A stretch of DNA of 64,000 nucleotides, taken from positions 4,791,501 through 4,855,500 of the forward strand of contig NZ_CP089291.1 in the NCBI RefSeq assembly GCF_022818495.1, given 5' to 3'. The first letter of the stretch is position 1; every line of letters begins with the position of its first letter. The DNA comes from Fodinisporobacter ferrooxydans (GTDB lineage: Bacteria > Bacillota > Bacilli > Tumebacillales > MYW30-H2). Of the stretch, positions 53,646 to 63,335 are shown piece by piece. Both the position numbers and the translations under genes were made by a program. The notes below the pieces were generated by a model, which worked only from the letters and a program-made list of their open reading frames with translations, had not been told where the DNA came from and ran no database searches.

Positions 53646-54560
53646 ATGTTTGAAGTCTGCCTGCTGGGCTGTGGCGGATCACTTCCTTTGCCGGAACGGT
53701 CCCTGACAGCATTGCTTGCATCCTATAACGGGAAAATGATCTTGATCGATTGCGGCGAAGGAACACAAGTATCCATGCGGCAAATCGGTTGGGGATTTAA
53801 AGCGATTGAAGCGATTTGTTTCACACATTATCATGCAGATCATATCATCGGTCTGCCGGGGATTTTATTGACTATCGGCAATTCCGGCAGGCAAGAACCT
53901 CTCACCTTGATTGGTCCGCCGGGACTTAGGGAAGTGATCACCGGTCTGCTGGTGATTGCGCCAAGACTGCCATTTGAGCTGCATTTGATCGAACTGCCGA
54001 TCGAGCAGACGACCGCCTTGCAACTCGCAGGCATAGACATTTCCATACTTCCCGTTTACCATCACGTTCCTTGTGTTGCCTACCGCTTGGAAATCAAACG
54101 GGGACGCAAGTTTCTGCCGGAACGGGCAAAAGCTTTGCAAATTCCGGTGAATTTCTGGAAATCCTTGCAACAAGGACATGCCATTCGCACAGATGGCACA
54201 GAATATACGCCGGATATGGTGCTGGGACCTGCAAGGAATGGAATTCGCCTGGCCTATTGCACAGATACCCGTCCGCTTCCTGCGATCGCTGATTTCATTC
54301 GGGAATCCGATCTATTTATTTGCGAAGGCATGTACGGAAGTGAAGACAAATATGAAAATGCCCTGGAAAACCGGCATATGCTATTCCGTGAGGCGGCCGA
54401 ACTTGCCAAAGTGGGGCAGGTGCGGGAATTATGGCTGACACATTTTAGCCCGTCAATGCCCAATCCGTCTGACTACCTGACAGAAGCGACAAAAATTTTT
54501 CCAAACACAAAAATCGGCTTCGACCGAATGATCACAAGCCTGCATTTTCCTGAAGAGTAA
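53646..54560 (+). CDS. rnz: Ribonuclease Z
   Basis: 304 residues, ATG after AAAGGAG. Zinc-dependent endonuclease that trims tRNA 3' ends. Beta-lactamase fold motifs: LIDCGEGTQVSMRQ near 34, HYHADHIIGLPG (HxHxDH) near 62, CTDTRP near 205 and the final His in LTHFSP near 262. It is shaped like the short bacterial RNase Z. Second gene of a pair with the hydrolase. Confidence 0.92.
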   Translation: MFEVCLLGCGGSLPLPERSLTALLASYNGKMILIDCGEGTQVSMRQIGWGFKAIEAICFTHYHADHIIGLPGILLTIGNSGRQEPLTLIGPPGLREVITGLLVIAPRLPFELHLIELPIEQTTALQLAGIDISILPVYHHVPCVAYRLEIKRGRKFLPERAKALQIPVNFWKSLQQGHAIRTDGTEYTPDMVLGPARNGIRLAYCTDTRPLPAIADFIRESDLFICEGMYGSEDKYENALENRHMLFREAAELAKVGQVRELWLTHFSPSMPNPSDYLTEATKIFPNTKIGFDRMITSLHFPEE

Positions 54561-54654
54561 TCCCTAGTTCGCTTGCAAACTGGAATTCCCAATCATAATT
54601 TCAGCCTGAATCTGTGAGGATTCAGGTTCAAACTACAGATGTTCTAAAAGAGGA

Positions 54655-54799
54655 TGTTCAAAAAGTAGTCAAAACTCCACGGCGGATTGCTTTGCCGAAT
54701 CCCAAAAAGGCTTACTCATGTACCAAGCACGTACACTTCGTCGCCTTTTCGCGCTTCGGCTTCGCACTCCTTGTGTCTTACTTAACCACTTTTTGAACA
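54655..54799. mobile_element. MITE-like palindromic element, long copy (145 bp)
   Basis: Terminal inverted repeats TGTTCAAAAAGT and ACTTTTTGAACA (12 bp). The inside is GC-richer than the surroundings and holds a run of short palindromes. Both ends align with the 69-bp copy between putB and rocA. No transposase frame inside. Confidence 0.7.
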
Positions 54800-54810
54800 C
54801 GCACTAAAAG

Positions 54811-54855
54811 CATCAGGACATACGTGCAAAACGGCATAGACGTCCTGATGTTTTT
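54811..54855 (+). terminator. Intrinsic terminator downstream of rnz
   Basis: CATCAGGAC/GTCCTGATG stem followed by TTTTT, on the far side of the palindromic element. Confidence 0.75.
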
Positions 54856-54908
54856 GGGAATCATGATTTATACAAAAATGGGGGAAAATACAGTTCGGAG
54901 GTGTTTCC

Positions 54909-55319
54909 ATGAAACTCACGAAACTAACGGCAGCATGCGTGCTCATTTGCTTTTTGACATATCAACCCGTTTACGCAAATGAGCTTGCGAAAATAGAGGT
55001 TTTTGATGCAAGCAAAGGCACTGTTGTCCGGACCATACAAAATACGCAGGAAATTCAGGATGAATTATCGAAAGTTCTTCGTCAGGTTCACACAGTTTAT
55101 CCAAAGGCCAAAATCGAATTTACCGACAAAGAAATTGTATACAAAATCCCCATACAACCTCCCATTGTAAAAGAAGATACGGTTCTGCTGGAGGCATTTA
55201 TCATGAAAATGCCGGCAAATGAAACGATTCTGATTTGTTTTGACAACAAAGATCGTTCCTTCATCTATCGATTCGATCATGTGCTTCCACTCGTTGATAA
55301 GCTCAGCAAAGCGTATTGA
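54909..55319 (+). CDS. Secreted hypothetical protein, 136 aa
   Basis: ATG after CGGAGG. A clear signal peptide (MKLTKLTAACVLICFLTYQP, cleavage likely after VYA). The mature part of about 112 residues is mixed alpha/beta with no Cys and no domain that I recognise: an N-terminal strand KIEVFDASKGTVVRTI and a helix QEIQDELSKVLRQV, then alternating strands. Unknown function. Convergent with tag. Confidence 0.72.
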   Translation: MKLTKLTAACVLICFLTYQPVYANELAKIEVFDASKGTVVRTIQNTQEIQDELSKVLRQVHTVYPKAKIEFTDKEIVYKIPIQPPIVKEDTVLLEAFIMKMPANETILICFDNKDRSFIYRFDHVLPLVDKLSKAY

Positions 55320-55341
55320 TATGCGGTCGACAAATGCCGGC

Positions 55342-55914
55342 CTATTCCTCTCTGCTCAACTCCCGGTAGCGGAAACACTCTGTAATGTGGTCCATCACCA
55401 TCCCGGTTGCCTGCATATACGAATAGCAGATCGTGGTGCCGACAAACCGGAATCCGCGTCTTTTTAAATCTTTGCTCATGGCGTCTGATTCCGGAGTGCT
55501 GACAGGCACATCTTCCAGGCAGCTCCAATGGTTGATGTGCGGCTGTCCGCCAACAAACGACCAAATATACTCGCGAAACGAGCCGAACTCTGCTTTTGCT
55601 CGCAAAAAGGCTTTTGCATTCCCGATCGCACTTTGTATTTTCAGACGGTTTCTGACGATTCCCGCATTATCGAGCAGTTCGGCAATTTTGTTATCATCGT
55701 ATGCGGCGATTTTTTCCGGATCAAAAGAATCAAACGCCTGACGATAGTTTTCCCGCTTTTTCAATATGGTGTACCAGCTTAATCCTGCTTGAGCGCCTTC
55801 CAACACCAAAAATTCAAATAACCGTTGATCTTCATAGATCGGTACTCCCCACTCCCGATCATGGTAGTCGATATATAATGGGTCATTTGTGACCCATCCG
55901 CATCGTGCGGCCAT
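55342..55914 (-). CDS. tag: DNA-3-methyladenine glycosylase I
   Basis: 190 residues. Tag-family helix-hairpin-helix enzyme removing 3-methyladenine. Signatures: RCGWVTNDPLYIDYHDREWGVP near 4 with the zinc Cys and His ligands, FEFLVLEGAQAGLSWYTILKKRENYRQAF near 33 with the base-pocket Glu and Trp, and RRGFRFVGTTICYSYMQATGMVMDHITECF near 150 with the C-terminal zinc ligands. Neighbour of ung, so two base-excision glycosylases lie side by side. Confidence 0.94.
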   Translation of the reverse strand: MAARCGWVTNDPLYIDYHDREWGVPIYEDQRLFEFLVLEGAQAGLSWYTILKKRENYRQAFDSFDPEKIAAYDDNKIAELLDNAGIVRNRLKIQSAIGNAKAFLRAKAEFGSFREYIWSFVGGQPHINHWSCLEDVPVSTPESDAMSKDLKRRGFRFVGTTICYSYMQATGMVMDHITECFRYRELSREE

Positions 55915-56002
55915 CCATGTTTCATTCCTTTCCTGTTCAGCCAGTATTTTTTGTCATGTTGCTTTTGTCTTGTTGCTCAACCATTCTTTTCAAAAATTCC
56001 AA

Positions 56003-56680
56003 TCAAAGACTCGGTATGCACCAATCGATCGGCTCTGAACCAATACTCCTGAGATATTCATTTACTTTGGAAAATGGCCGACTGCCAAAAAATCCGCGAT
56101 GGGCGGATAATGGACTGGGATGGGGAGATTGTATGACAAAATGTCGGGATTCATCGATCCATTTCCGCTTCTGTTGTGCTTGACTGCCCCACAGAATGAA
56201 TACGACCGGCTCGGCCCGCTGATTTAAACAGGCAATCACTTGATCCGTAAAAAATTCCCATCCCATTCCTTTATGAGAATTGGGCAGTCCCTGTCGAACT
56301 GTCAATACGGCATTTAATAGCAAAACGCCTTGTTCTGCCCACTTGACCAGATATCCATGATTCGGAATCGGACAGCCGATGTCTGCATGCAGCTCTCGAA
56401 AGATATTCTGCAGCGATGGCGGGATACCCACACCGGGCTTAACGGAAAAACTTAGGCCATGTGCTTGTCCGGGACCATGATAGGGATCTTGTCCCAAAAT
56501 TACTGCTTTTGTGTGAGAAAATGCGGTCAAATGCAGTGCAGAAAATATCTCGTACATATCCGGAAAAATTACATTCGTCTTATATTCTTTGACAAGAAAT
56601 TTACGTAACTTCTGATAGTACGGCTTCTGAAACTCTTCATTCAGTTGTTCCGACCAGTCATTTTGTAAAATAGCTGCCAC
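56003..56680 (-). CDS. ung: Uracil-DNA glycosylase
   Basis: 225 residues, GTG start. Family 1 UDG with the water-activating motif GQDPYHG near 63-69 (D65), [14 protein letters not shown] near 118, and [13 protein letters not shown] near 186 (catalytic His). Removes uracil from DNA. Upstream of tag on the same strand. Confidence 0.96.
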   Translation of the reverse strand: MAAILQNDWSEQLNEEFQKPYYQKLRKFLVKEYKTNVIFPDMYEIFSALHLTAFSHTKAVILGQDPYHGPGQAHGLSFSVKPGVGIPPSLQNIFRELHADIGCPIPNHGYLVKWAEQGVLLLNAVLTVRQGLPNSHKGMGWEFFTDQVIACLNQRAEPVVFILWGSQAQQKRKWIDESRHFVIQSPHPSPLSAHRGFFGSRPFSKVNEYLRSIGSEPIDWCIPSL

Positions 56681-56829
56681 TTTTATTCACACCTTGCCTA
56701 TATCGATTCCACCTTATCATATCCTGTTTTCCGTTCAAACTGAAGCAGTCAATTTTGCGAAATGTAGTTCGCATAAAAACTCCTGATTTGGTTAAATTAT
56801 CCTCGATTCAAGATATTGGAGGTGAGCAT

Positions 56830-59112
56830 GTGAAGTATTCAAAACATTGGATTGCTTTGGCAATCGTATTTATACTTTCATTTGCCGTTCTCGGTTATTA
56901 CGGCGGCGCAACGTATAATACAATGCCGCCAATCCCGAAACGGGTGGTAACTACTACAGGAACCGTGCTATTTACAGATCAGGACATCTTAACGGGCCAA
57001 AATGTATGGCAATCGATGGGGGGACAGGCAGTCGGAACAATCTGGGGACATGGCGCCTATGTCGCTCCCGATTGGAATGCCGATTGGCTGCACCGGGAAA
57101 GTCTATGGATTTTAGACAAATGGTCATTCGATTCATACGGAAAAACGTATCAAGCGCTCAATGATGAAACAAAAGCTGCTTTGCAAGTCAGACTGCAGAA
57201 GGAACTCCGAACAAATACATACAATCCAAAAACCGGAGACCTGGTCATTTCTCCCTTGCGCGCAGCAGCTTTTTATGCAATCAGCCAGCATTACACATCC
57301 CTTTTTACAAACGATCCGAAATTTGCCAAATTACGCGACGACTATGCGCTTCAAGACAATGCAATCAAAGATCCAAGCCGTGTTCCGCCTTTGAATGCAT
57401 TTTTTTGGTGGACCACGTGGGCATGTGTAACCGAGCGCCCCGGAGATGTTGTGACATACACGAATAACTGGCCGCACGAGACTCTGGTAGGGAATCATGC
57501 AACAGGTTCAATGGTCGTATGGTCGGTAGTAAGCTTTGTCGTTCTGCTCGCTGGAATCGGAGGCATCGCATGGTACTATGCGGTACAGAAACATACAGCG
57601 ATAGAAGAAGAATATCCGGAAAAAGATCCGCTGCTCGGACTCTCTCCTACACCTTCCATGAAAGCTACACTTAAATATTTTTGGGTAGTTGCCGCCCTTT
57701 GGGTTCTACAGGTGGGACTCGGTGCCGTAACTGCACACTATCAAGTCGAAGGGGCTAGTTTTTACGGAATCCCGCTTGCGAAATGGATACCGTACTCTGT
57801 AACCCGTTCTTGGCATACACAGTTGGGAATCTTTTGGATTGCCACCGCATGGTTAGCCACGGGGTTGTTTGTAGCTCCGGCCGTTTCCGGATATGAACCG
57901 AAGTATCAGCGCTTCGGCGTGAATTTCCTGTTTGTCTGCTTGTTGATTATCGTTGTCGGCTCCTTGTTCGGCCAATGGGCAGCGATTATGCAAAGAATTG
58001 GTTCTTTGAAAACAAACTTTTGGTTCGGGCATCAAGGATACGAATACACAGACATCGGTCGGTTTTGGCAGATCTTCTTGACGGTCGGACTTTTCCTATG
58101 GTTCTTCCTGATGGCGAGAGCTCTTTTGCCTGCTTTCAAACAAGCAAAAGAAAACCGGCATTTACTGGGTTTATTCTTGCTCGCTTCATTTGCTATTCCT
58201 GTCTTCTATGTTCCGGGACTGATGTGGGGGCAACATACTCACTTAGCGATGGCGGAATATTGGCGCTGGTGGGTTGTACACCTATGGGTAGAAGGTTTCT
58301 TTGAAGTATTCGCTACAGCGGTGATTGCTTTCCTGTTTAATCGGATGGGGCTATTGCGCATACAAACGGCAACGACATCCGTATTGTTTTCTACCATCAT
58401 TTTCTTGTTCGGTGGCATCATCGGAACGTTCCACCACTTATATTTCAGCGGAACGCCCATCGGCGTCTTGGCATACGGTGCTGTCTTTAGTGCGCTGGAA
58501 GTTGTGCCACTGGTCCTGATCGGGTTTGAAGGATACGAAAACCTTACCCGAACACGCACACGTCCTTGGGTCAGCGCGTATAAGTGGCCGATTTACTACT
58601 TTGTGGCTGTAGCCTTTTGGAATCTGGTCGGTGCGGGACTCTTCGGGTTCTTTATCAACCCACCGATTGCGCTGTACTACATGCAGGGGTTGAACACGAC
58701 AGCAGTTCATGGGCATGCCGCATTATTCGGTGTCTACGGCATGCTTGGAATCGGACTGACACTGTTCTGCCTCAGAGGACTGACAACACAGCGAATGTGG
58801 AAGACCGGGCTCTTAAAATTCTCATTTTGGGCCGTCAATATTGGGCTCATTTTAATGATATTTCTCAGTCTTCTCCCCATTGGTCTGATGCAAACATGGG
58901 CAAGTGTTGAACATGGAGTGTGGTATGCACGTTCCGACACATTCATGCAGCAACCGATCGTTCACACATTCGTATGGCTGCGAATTATTGGAGATACGAT
59001 CTTCGCGCTTGGGGCATTGGCTCTTGGATGGTTTATTCTCGGGCTAAAAACGGGACGGTCGTTGAAAGATGAAGCACACCTGCCGCATCTCAGAGAACGA
59101 ACGACACACTGA
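56830..59112 (+). CDS. norZ: Quinol-dependent nitric oxide reductase (qNOR)
   Basis: 760 residues from GTG 56830, 7 nt after GGAGG; the open frame upstream has no ribosome site. NorB-type membrane enzyme with the N-terminal extension that replaces cytochrome c: one anchor helix (IALAIVFILSFAVLGYYGG), a soluble 200-residue cytochrome-like domain without a CxxCH motif, then 12 helices. Heme and Fe-B region features include SRSWHTQLGIFWIATAW-like VTRSWHTQLGIFWIATAW, EGFFEVFATAVIAFLF, GTFHHLYFSGTP and HGHAALFGVYGMLGIGL. Reduces NO to N2O with quinol. Lone gene; no nsrR or norD/Q beside it. Confidence 0.95.
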   Translation: MKYSKHWIALAIVFILSFAVLGYYGGATYNTMPPIPKRVVTTTGTVLFTDQDILTGQNVWQSMGGQAVGTIWGHGAYVAPDWNADWLHRESLWILDKWSFDSYGKTYQALNDETKAALQVRLQKELRTNTYNPKTGDLVISPLRAAAFYAISQHYTSLFTNDPKFAKLRDDYALQDNAIKDPSRVPPLNAFFWWTTWACVTERPGDVVTYTNNWPHETLVGNHATGSMVVWSVVSFVVLLAGIGGIAWYYAVQKHTAIEEEYPEKDPLLGLSPTPSMKATLKYFWVVAALWVLQVGLGAVTAHYQVEGASFYGIPLAKWIPYSVTRSWHTQLGIFWIATAWLATGLFVAPAVSGYEPKYQRFGVNFLFVCLLIIVVGSLFGQWAAIMQRIGSLKTNFWFGHQGYEYTDIGRFWQIFLTVGLFLWFFLMARALLPAFKQAKENRHLLGLFLLASFAIPVFYVPGLMWGQHTHLAMAEYWRWWVVHLWVEGFFEVFATAVIAFLFNRMGLLRIQTATTSVLFSTIIFLFGGIIGTFHHLYFSGTPIGVLAYGAVFSALEVVPLVLIGFEGYENLTRTRTRPWVSAYKWPIYYFVAVAFWNLVGAGLFGFFINPPIALYYMQGLNTTAVHGHAALFGVYGMLGIGLTLFCLRGLTTQRMWKTGLLKFSFWAVNIGLILMIFLSLLPIGLMQTWASVEHGVWYARSDTFMQQPIVHTFVWLRIIGDTIFALGALALGWFILGLKTGRSLKDEAHLPHLRERTTH

Positions 59113-59181
59113 ATGTTTCACTGAATTTTTTCAGGCCGCTGAATAAAGAGAACTAAAGAAAAAAGAAACCATAGAAAAAAA

Positions 59182-59217
59182 GCCTCAGGAAATTTGAAAT
59201 TACACACTCCCTGAGGC
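59182..59217. terminator. Terminator after qNOR
   Basis: GCCTCAGG/CCTGAGGC stem with A-run on the left and CATTTTTAT on the right; usable by both the NO reductase and the opposite hypothetical gene. Confidence 0.82.
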
Positions 59218-59276
59218 CATTTTTATATTTGCTTCCACATTTTGCTTTACTTCTACTCGATACCTCTACAATACCT

Positions 59277-59624
59277 CTACTCGATGATGTAAACACCTTG
59301 TTGCAACGCTTGCGTATACGCCTCCATTGACAATAGCTCCTCTTTTTCCATGAGTTGCGGCCGCAATTGTATATACCCATCGTCTGAATCCTCGAAAGCT
59401 GCAGGATCTTTCAATAGTTTTACAACGAAAGACAATCCCCACCACAATGCCGGGTCAGTCATCTGCCCGGTATCGGCAAGTTGCTGGATCTGATAAACAG
59501 ATTCATACGGCATCATGGAAAGGTTCACAATGTGTTTGAATTGATTGTTTTCGTATACGGCAAATACTCTGCGATATCCATGTGTAACATGTCCTTTTGG
59601 CAGCCATTGAATACTGACGGACAT
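59277..59624 (-). CDS. Hypothetical protein, 115 aa
   Basis: ATG 59624 is 6 nt after AGGAGG; the adjacent ATG at 59627 is closer. Soluble, acidic, with no signal peptide or recognised domain: SIQWLPKGHVTHGYRRVFAVYENNQFKHIVNLSMMPYESVYQIQQLADTG. It lies 50 nt after the ferredoxin gene on the same strand and may form a transcript with it. Function unknown. Confidence 0.7.
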   Translation of the reverse strand: MSVSIQWLPKGHVTHGYRRVFAVYENNQFKHIVNLSMMPYESVYQIQQLADTGQMTDPALWWGLSFVVKLLKDPAAFEDSDDGYIQLRPQLMEKEELLSMEAYTQALQQGVYIIE

Positions 59625-59674
59625 CATTTTCCTCCTTTTGAACAGACCGTTATCGTTTATTCGGTTTCTCTTTA

Positions 59675-60193
<519 letters not shown>

Positions 60194-60979
60194 ATGCAAA
60201 TTCCAAATTTCATGACAGAAGAAGGTAGTATCCTTTATAAAAACACAGTAGGAAAAGTAATTTCACCAAAAGTGGCGGAATTTGTTATCGCAAAAACCGC
60301 AAAACTTTTTAGTACTGATATTCAACATGTTTTGGATGTTGCGTGTGGTCCCGGTACCGTATCCTTACATCTGGCAGAACAATATCCAGACAAGCAATTT
60401 ACGGGGATTGACGCTTCCGCAGCAATGATTCAGCAATGCTTGGACACGGCGAAACTCAAAGGCCTCAAGAATACTGAGTTTCTTGAAATGAACGCAAATA
60501 CGATCCAATTTCCGGACCGAACATTTGATTTCATCATTTGCAATCTTGCGTTTCCGTTTTTCTCAAGACCTAAGGAAAGCATGGAAGGCATGTATCATGT
60601 CCTAAAACGCCGTGGAACTATACTTGTAAGCGTTCCTGGAAGAAATACCTGGAAAGAGTTTTTTTTAGTTGCCGAAGAAGTATTGGGAGACAGCATTCCC
60701 TTTGCGAAACCTTTCCTTTCCAAGTTTGACCAAGCGGAAACATTGCCTATATCGATGACAGAAGCCGGTTTTACCATCGTGGAACAAACCGGGCACAAAA
60801 TCCCGTTCACATTTGCAAACGGTCAAGCTGTGTTGCGTTTTTTCCAGGAGTTATTTTCGCTGTTGTCCTATGCGCCAGAGGAAATCAGAAACGAAATTTC
60901 CGAAACCATTGATAAAAAGTTCCCATCTGGTTTTACGATGCACTACGAAGCTGTCGTTGTACAATGCACACATCCTTGA
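60194..60979 (+). CDS. SAM-dependent class I methyltransferase
   Basis: 261 residues from ATG 60194, 8 nt after GAGGAG. SAM motif I VLDVACGPGTVSLHLAEQ near 47, motif II GIDASAAMI near 72, and motif III FDFIICNLAFPFFSRP near 118, as in UbiE/COQ5-like enzymes. Substrate unknown. Fnr control suggests a role in low-oxygen metabolism, for example modification of a quinone or a heme/menaquinone precursor; this is inference. Confidence 0.86.
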   Translation: MQIPNFMTEEGSILYKNTVGKVISPKVAEFVIAKTAKLFSTDIQHVLDVACGPGTVSLHLAEQYPDKQFTGIDASAAMIQQCLDTAKLKGLKNTEFLEMNANTIQFPDRTFDFIICNLAFPFFSRPKESMEGMYHVLKRRGTILVSVPGRNTWKEFFLVAEEVLGDSIPFAKPFLSKFDQAETLPISMTEAGFTIVEQTGHKIPFTFANGQAVLRFFQELFSLLSYAPEEIRNEISETIDKKFPSGFTMHYEAVVVQCTHP

Positions 60980-60995
60980 TGATATTTTGATGATT

Positions 60996-61039
60996 TCATC
61001 GAACAAAACCACCGATCGCCAGGTGGTTTTGTTCGATGA
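60996..61039. terminator. Long perfect hairpin between methyltransferase and fnr
   Basis: Arms of 18 bp without mismatch (TCATCGAACAAAACCACC / its complement) around an 8-nt loop. It lies between two convergent genes; the TTTT lies inside the stem and the following bases are not a T-run, so it may be a bidirectional terminator or an mRNA-protecting hairpin. Confidence 0.7.
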
Positions 61040-61096
61040 GGTTAGTTCGATGGGTAATCAGTCACCACCTAATACGCATACTTGCTGCTTTTGATT

Positions 61097-61786
61097 TTAT
61101 ACCAGTTTTTCCAAGCGATTCGGATCGATCATTCGAATTTTGGTCCTTCCGATCAATTGTATGAAACCAAGAGATTCGAAATGGGAAAGCTTGCGGCTCA
61201 CAGTTTCAGGGGTCGTTCCGATTAAGGCGGCTAATTCCTTTTTCGCTACCGGCAATTCCAAGATTTGATTGCTTGGATAACTCCGTTCGTAAAAAATTAA
61301 CAACAGTTTTGCAAGTCTTCGTTCTACCTCCAAAAGGCTTATATTGCTTACCCATTCGTCTGTCTCGCGCAATCGATTCGTAAGTTCCACGAGAAATTGA
61401 TACGTAATCTGTGGATTCTTGGCAAGCATTTCTTTAAAGTCATTTTTATGAATGGTACAAACGACAACGTCTTCCAGCGCCTCCGCATTCGCATAATGGG
61501 TTTTGTCTTGCAACAATGCGAACTGTCCAAAGAAATCTCCGGGAAATAGGAACCGTATACTATGTTCTTTGCCTTTTTCCGATATCTTGGATATTTTAAT
61601 CATCCCATCGCTCACAACGAATAAGGTCTCTGAACGGTCACCTTCCCGGAAGATAAAATCTCCTTTTTTGTATGTTTTTTTTTGTATAATTTCATGTAGT
61701 TTTTCGATTGTATCCATATCAAGATTTTTAAAAATAGGTACACGCAAAACACATGACGGTTGATTTCGATGTGTCTCACAACTCAT
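61097..61786 (-). CDS. fnr: Crp/Fnr-family transcriptional regulator (Fnr-like)
   Basis: 229 residues from ATG 61786 (TGGGGA upstream); a longer start at 61828 is also possible. N-terminal MSCETHRNQPSCVLRVPIF contains C3, H6 and C12 that could carry a cluster or metal. The cyclic-nucleotide-like domain FIFREGDRSETLFVVSDGMIKI...FFGQFALLQ is followed by a winged helix with recognition helix TTPETVSRKLSHF, the E-SR motif that reads TGTGA half-sites. Fnr boxes occur before hcp, the methyltransferase and next to this gene itself. Confidence 0.92.
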   Translation of the reverse strand: MSCETHRNQPSCVLRVPIFKNLDMDTIEKLHEIIQKKTYKKGDFIFREGDRSETLFVVSDGMIKISKISEKGKEHSIRFLFPGDFFGQFALLQDKTHYANAEALEDVVVCTIHKNDFKEMLAKNPQITYQFLVELTNRLRETDEWVSNISLLEVERRLAKLLLIFYERSYPSNQILELPVAKKELAALIGTTPETVSRKLSHFESLGFIQLIGRTKIRMIDPNRLEKLV

Positions 61787-61901
61787 AATTCCCCAACTTT
61801 CCCTGGAACTTGAAAATGATTTATACATAACCCATTCCTGCTTCAGGTAAGAAATTTTACTGAAATCACAGATACAGGCATCCGGAAAATGCTACGAATG
61901 T

Positions 61902-61945
61902 ATGATACCACTTCAAATGTTTGTCAATGTGTGCTGTAAATCACT
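61902..61945 (-). promoter_or_regulatory. Candidate fnr promoter with imperfect Fnr box
   Basis: TGTGCTGTAAATCACT (61930-61945) deviates from the consensus once in each half. On the minus strand TATCAT (61907-61902) would put the centre near -42, fitting autoregulation. The box also faces the divergent thioesterase gene. Confidence 0.5.
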
Positions 61946-62020
61946 TCTGAATCCATTTATTCGTGTAGTCTGTAATATGATATAATACATTCGTACACGA
62001 TACTAATTGGAGTGTTAGTT

Positions 62021-62536
62021 ATGGAACCAAAAGTTTGCAAAGATTCTCGCGTTACCCAAACCATCTTGGTTTTTCCGAATGAATTGAATCATTATCAGAC
62101 GATGTTTGGTGGGAGCCTGATGGCTCATATCGATATGGTAGCGACACTTTCGGCGATCCGTCATTCACGGACTACATCTGTTACCGCATCGACCGACTCT
62201 GTGGACTTCCTATGTCCGATCACACAAAATGATTCCGTTTGTCTGGAGTCCTATGTTACATGGACGGGTAAAAGTTCAATGGAAGTGTTCGTAAAAGTGG
62301 TGGCGGAAGATTTATTTACAGGAGAGCGCAGAATTGCAACAACGTCATTTTTGACGTTCGTGGCTCTCGATAAAAATAAAAAACCCGTACAAATTCCGCA
62401 AGTCATTCCGGAAACAGAAGAGGAAAAAAAATTGCATGAAACAGCATTAGATCGTGCAAAAATGCGGAAACTGCGAAAAGAGGAAAGCAAAAATCTTGCC
62501 AGTCATTTGACGACAAAAAAATACTGGGACAATTAG
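62021..62536 (+). CDS. Acyl-CoA thioesterase, hot-dog fold
   Basis: 171 residues from ATG 62021 after TTGGAGTG. Single hot-dog domain with NHYQTMFGGSLMAHIDMVATLSAIRHS near 20-48 and CPITQNDSVCLESYVTWTGKSSMEVFVKV near 65-95, then a polar tail. Hydrolyses acyl-CoA; like YkhA of Bacillus. Divergent from fnr. Ends at a strong terminator. Confidence 0.9.
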   Translation: MEPKVCKDSRVTQTILVFPNELNHYQTMFGGSLMAHIDMVATLSAIRHSRTTSVTASTDSVDFLCPITQNDSVCLESYVTWTGKSSMEVFVKVVAEDLFTGERRIATTSFLTFVALDKNKKPVQIPQVIPETEEEKKLHETALDRAKMRKLRKEESKNLASHLTTKKYWDN

Positions 62537-62547
62537 CAATAAAAGCC

Positions 62548-62575
62548 AAAAACCGTGGAAAAACCACGGTTTTTT
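62548..62575. terminator. Terminator (thioesterase / TVP38 gene)
   Basis: AAAAACCGTGG/CCACGGTTTTT perfect stem, 5-nt loop, serving both convergent genes. Confidence 0.9.
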
Positions 62576-62606
62576 AATATAATTCAAGTTTCAGTTTGAA
62601 TACCCT

Positions 62607-63272
62607 TCAAAATATTCGCTTGCGATACACAAATCCAAGGACGGATAGCAGAGCAAATATAGCGACACCTACAGCTCCCCAAAGCAGCGTACCATGACGA
62701 AACCCTGAGAAAATACCGGCCATTGCCAAGTCGAAAGGCAATATACCCAATGCAGTTGTCCAAACAAAAGGCCATAGCCGAATCCGCATGACGCCAAATA
62801 TATAATTGACCAAATGATAAGGTATGAACGGAATGAAGCGAACGGCCAACAATCCGGTTGAGCCGCGATTGTGCAACCAATGATTGACTTGCGACAAGTA
62901 TTTGCTCGCCATTCGTTCCACCAACGGCCGCGCCAGCCAGCGAGTCAGATATAGTGCGGCGACTGCGCCGATAATTCCTCCAAGCCAGGAATACAGTGTA
63001 CCAAACCAGATCCCGTACATTTCCATATTCATCACAATCAAAAACTCCGATGGAACCGGCAGCACACATAAAATTGCCAACAGCAATATCGCCAAAGCAA
63101 TTCCGTATATGCCCAAATTCTGAAATGACTTAATAAACGGCGTGATCTTGCCTGTATGAACATAGTAAAAATACAAGGCGAACAAAATTACAGTCACGAT
63201 CGTACCAATCACCATCGTCTTTTGTGCCAAATCTTTGGAATGCCGATTGGCGGATGTTTTCTCTCTCGACAA
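62607..63272 (-). CDS. TVP38/TMEM64-family membrane protein
   Basis: 221 residues from TTG 63272, 8 nt after AAAGGTGG (TTG two codons earlier is too close). Basic N-terminus, about five hydrophobic helices and the VTT core: PSEFLIVMNMEMYGIWFGTLYSWLGGIIGAVAALYLTRWLARPLVERM near 70 and RFIPFIPYHLVNYIFG near 145. Relatives are DedA-like membrane proteins with proposed lipid or proton-linked transport roles. Neighbour of a PAP2 phosphatase, which suggests an envelope lipid function. Confidence 0.88.
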   Translation of the reverse strand: MSREKTSANRHSKDLAQKTMVIGTIVTVILFALYFYYVHTGKITPFIKSFQNLGIYGIALAILLLAILCVLPVPSEFLIVMNMEMYGIWFGTLYSWLGGIIGAVAALYLTRWLARPLVERMASKYLSQVNHWLHNRGSTGLLAVRFIPFIPYHLVNYIFGVMRIRLWPFVWTTALGILPFDLAMAGIFSGFRHGTLLWGAVGVAIFALLSVLGFVYRKRIF

Positions 63273-63335
63273 GAGCAATGACCACCTTTATCTTTCTGTT
63301 ATGCCACTTACCAAATTAGAAGCCGCTAATTCATA

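Noticed and set aside
56700-56829. NsrR or Fnr site before the NO reductase gene
   Set aside because: No TGTGA-N6-TCACA and no clear NsrR palindrome could be found.
56755-56829. Longer N-terminus for the NO reductase
   Set aside because: The upstream start has no ribosome site, whereas GTG 56830 follows GGAGG at 7 nt and begins just before the first membrane helix.
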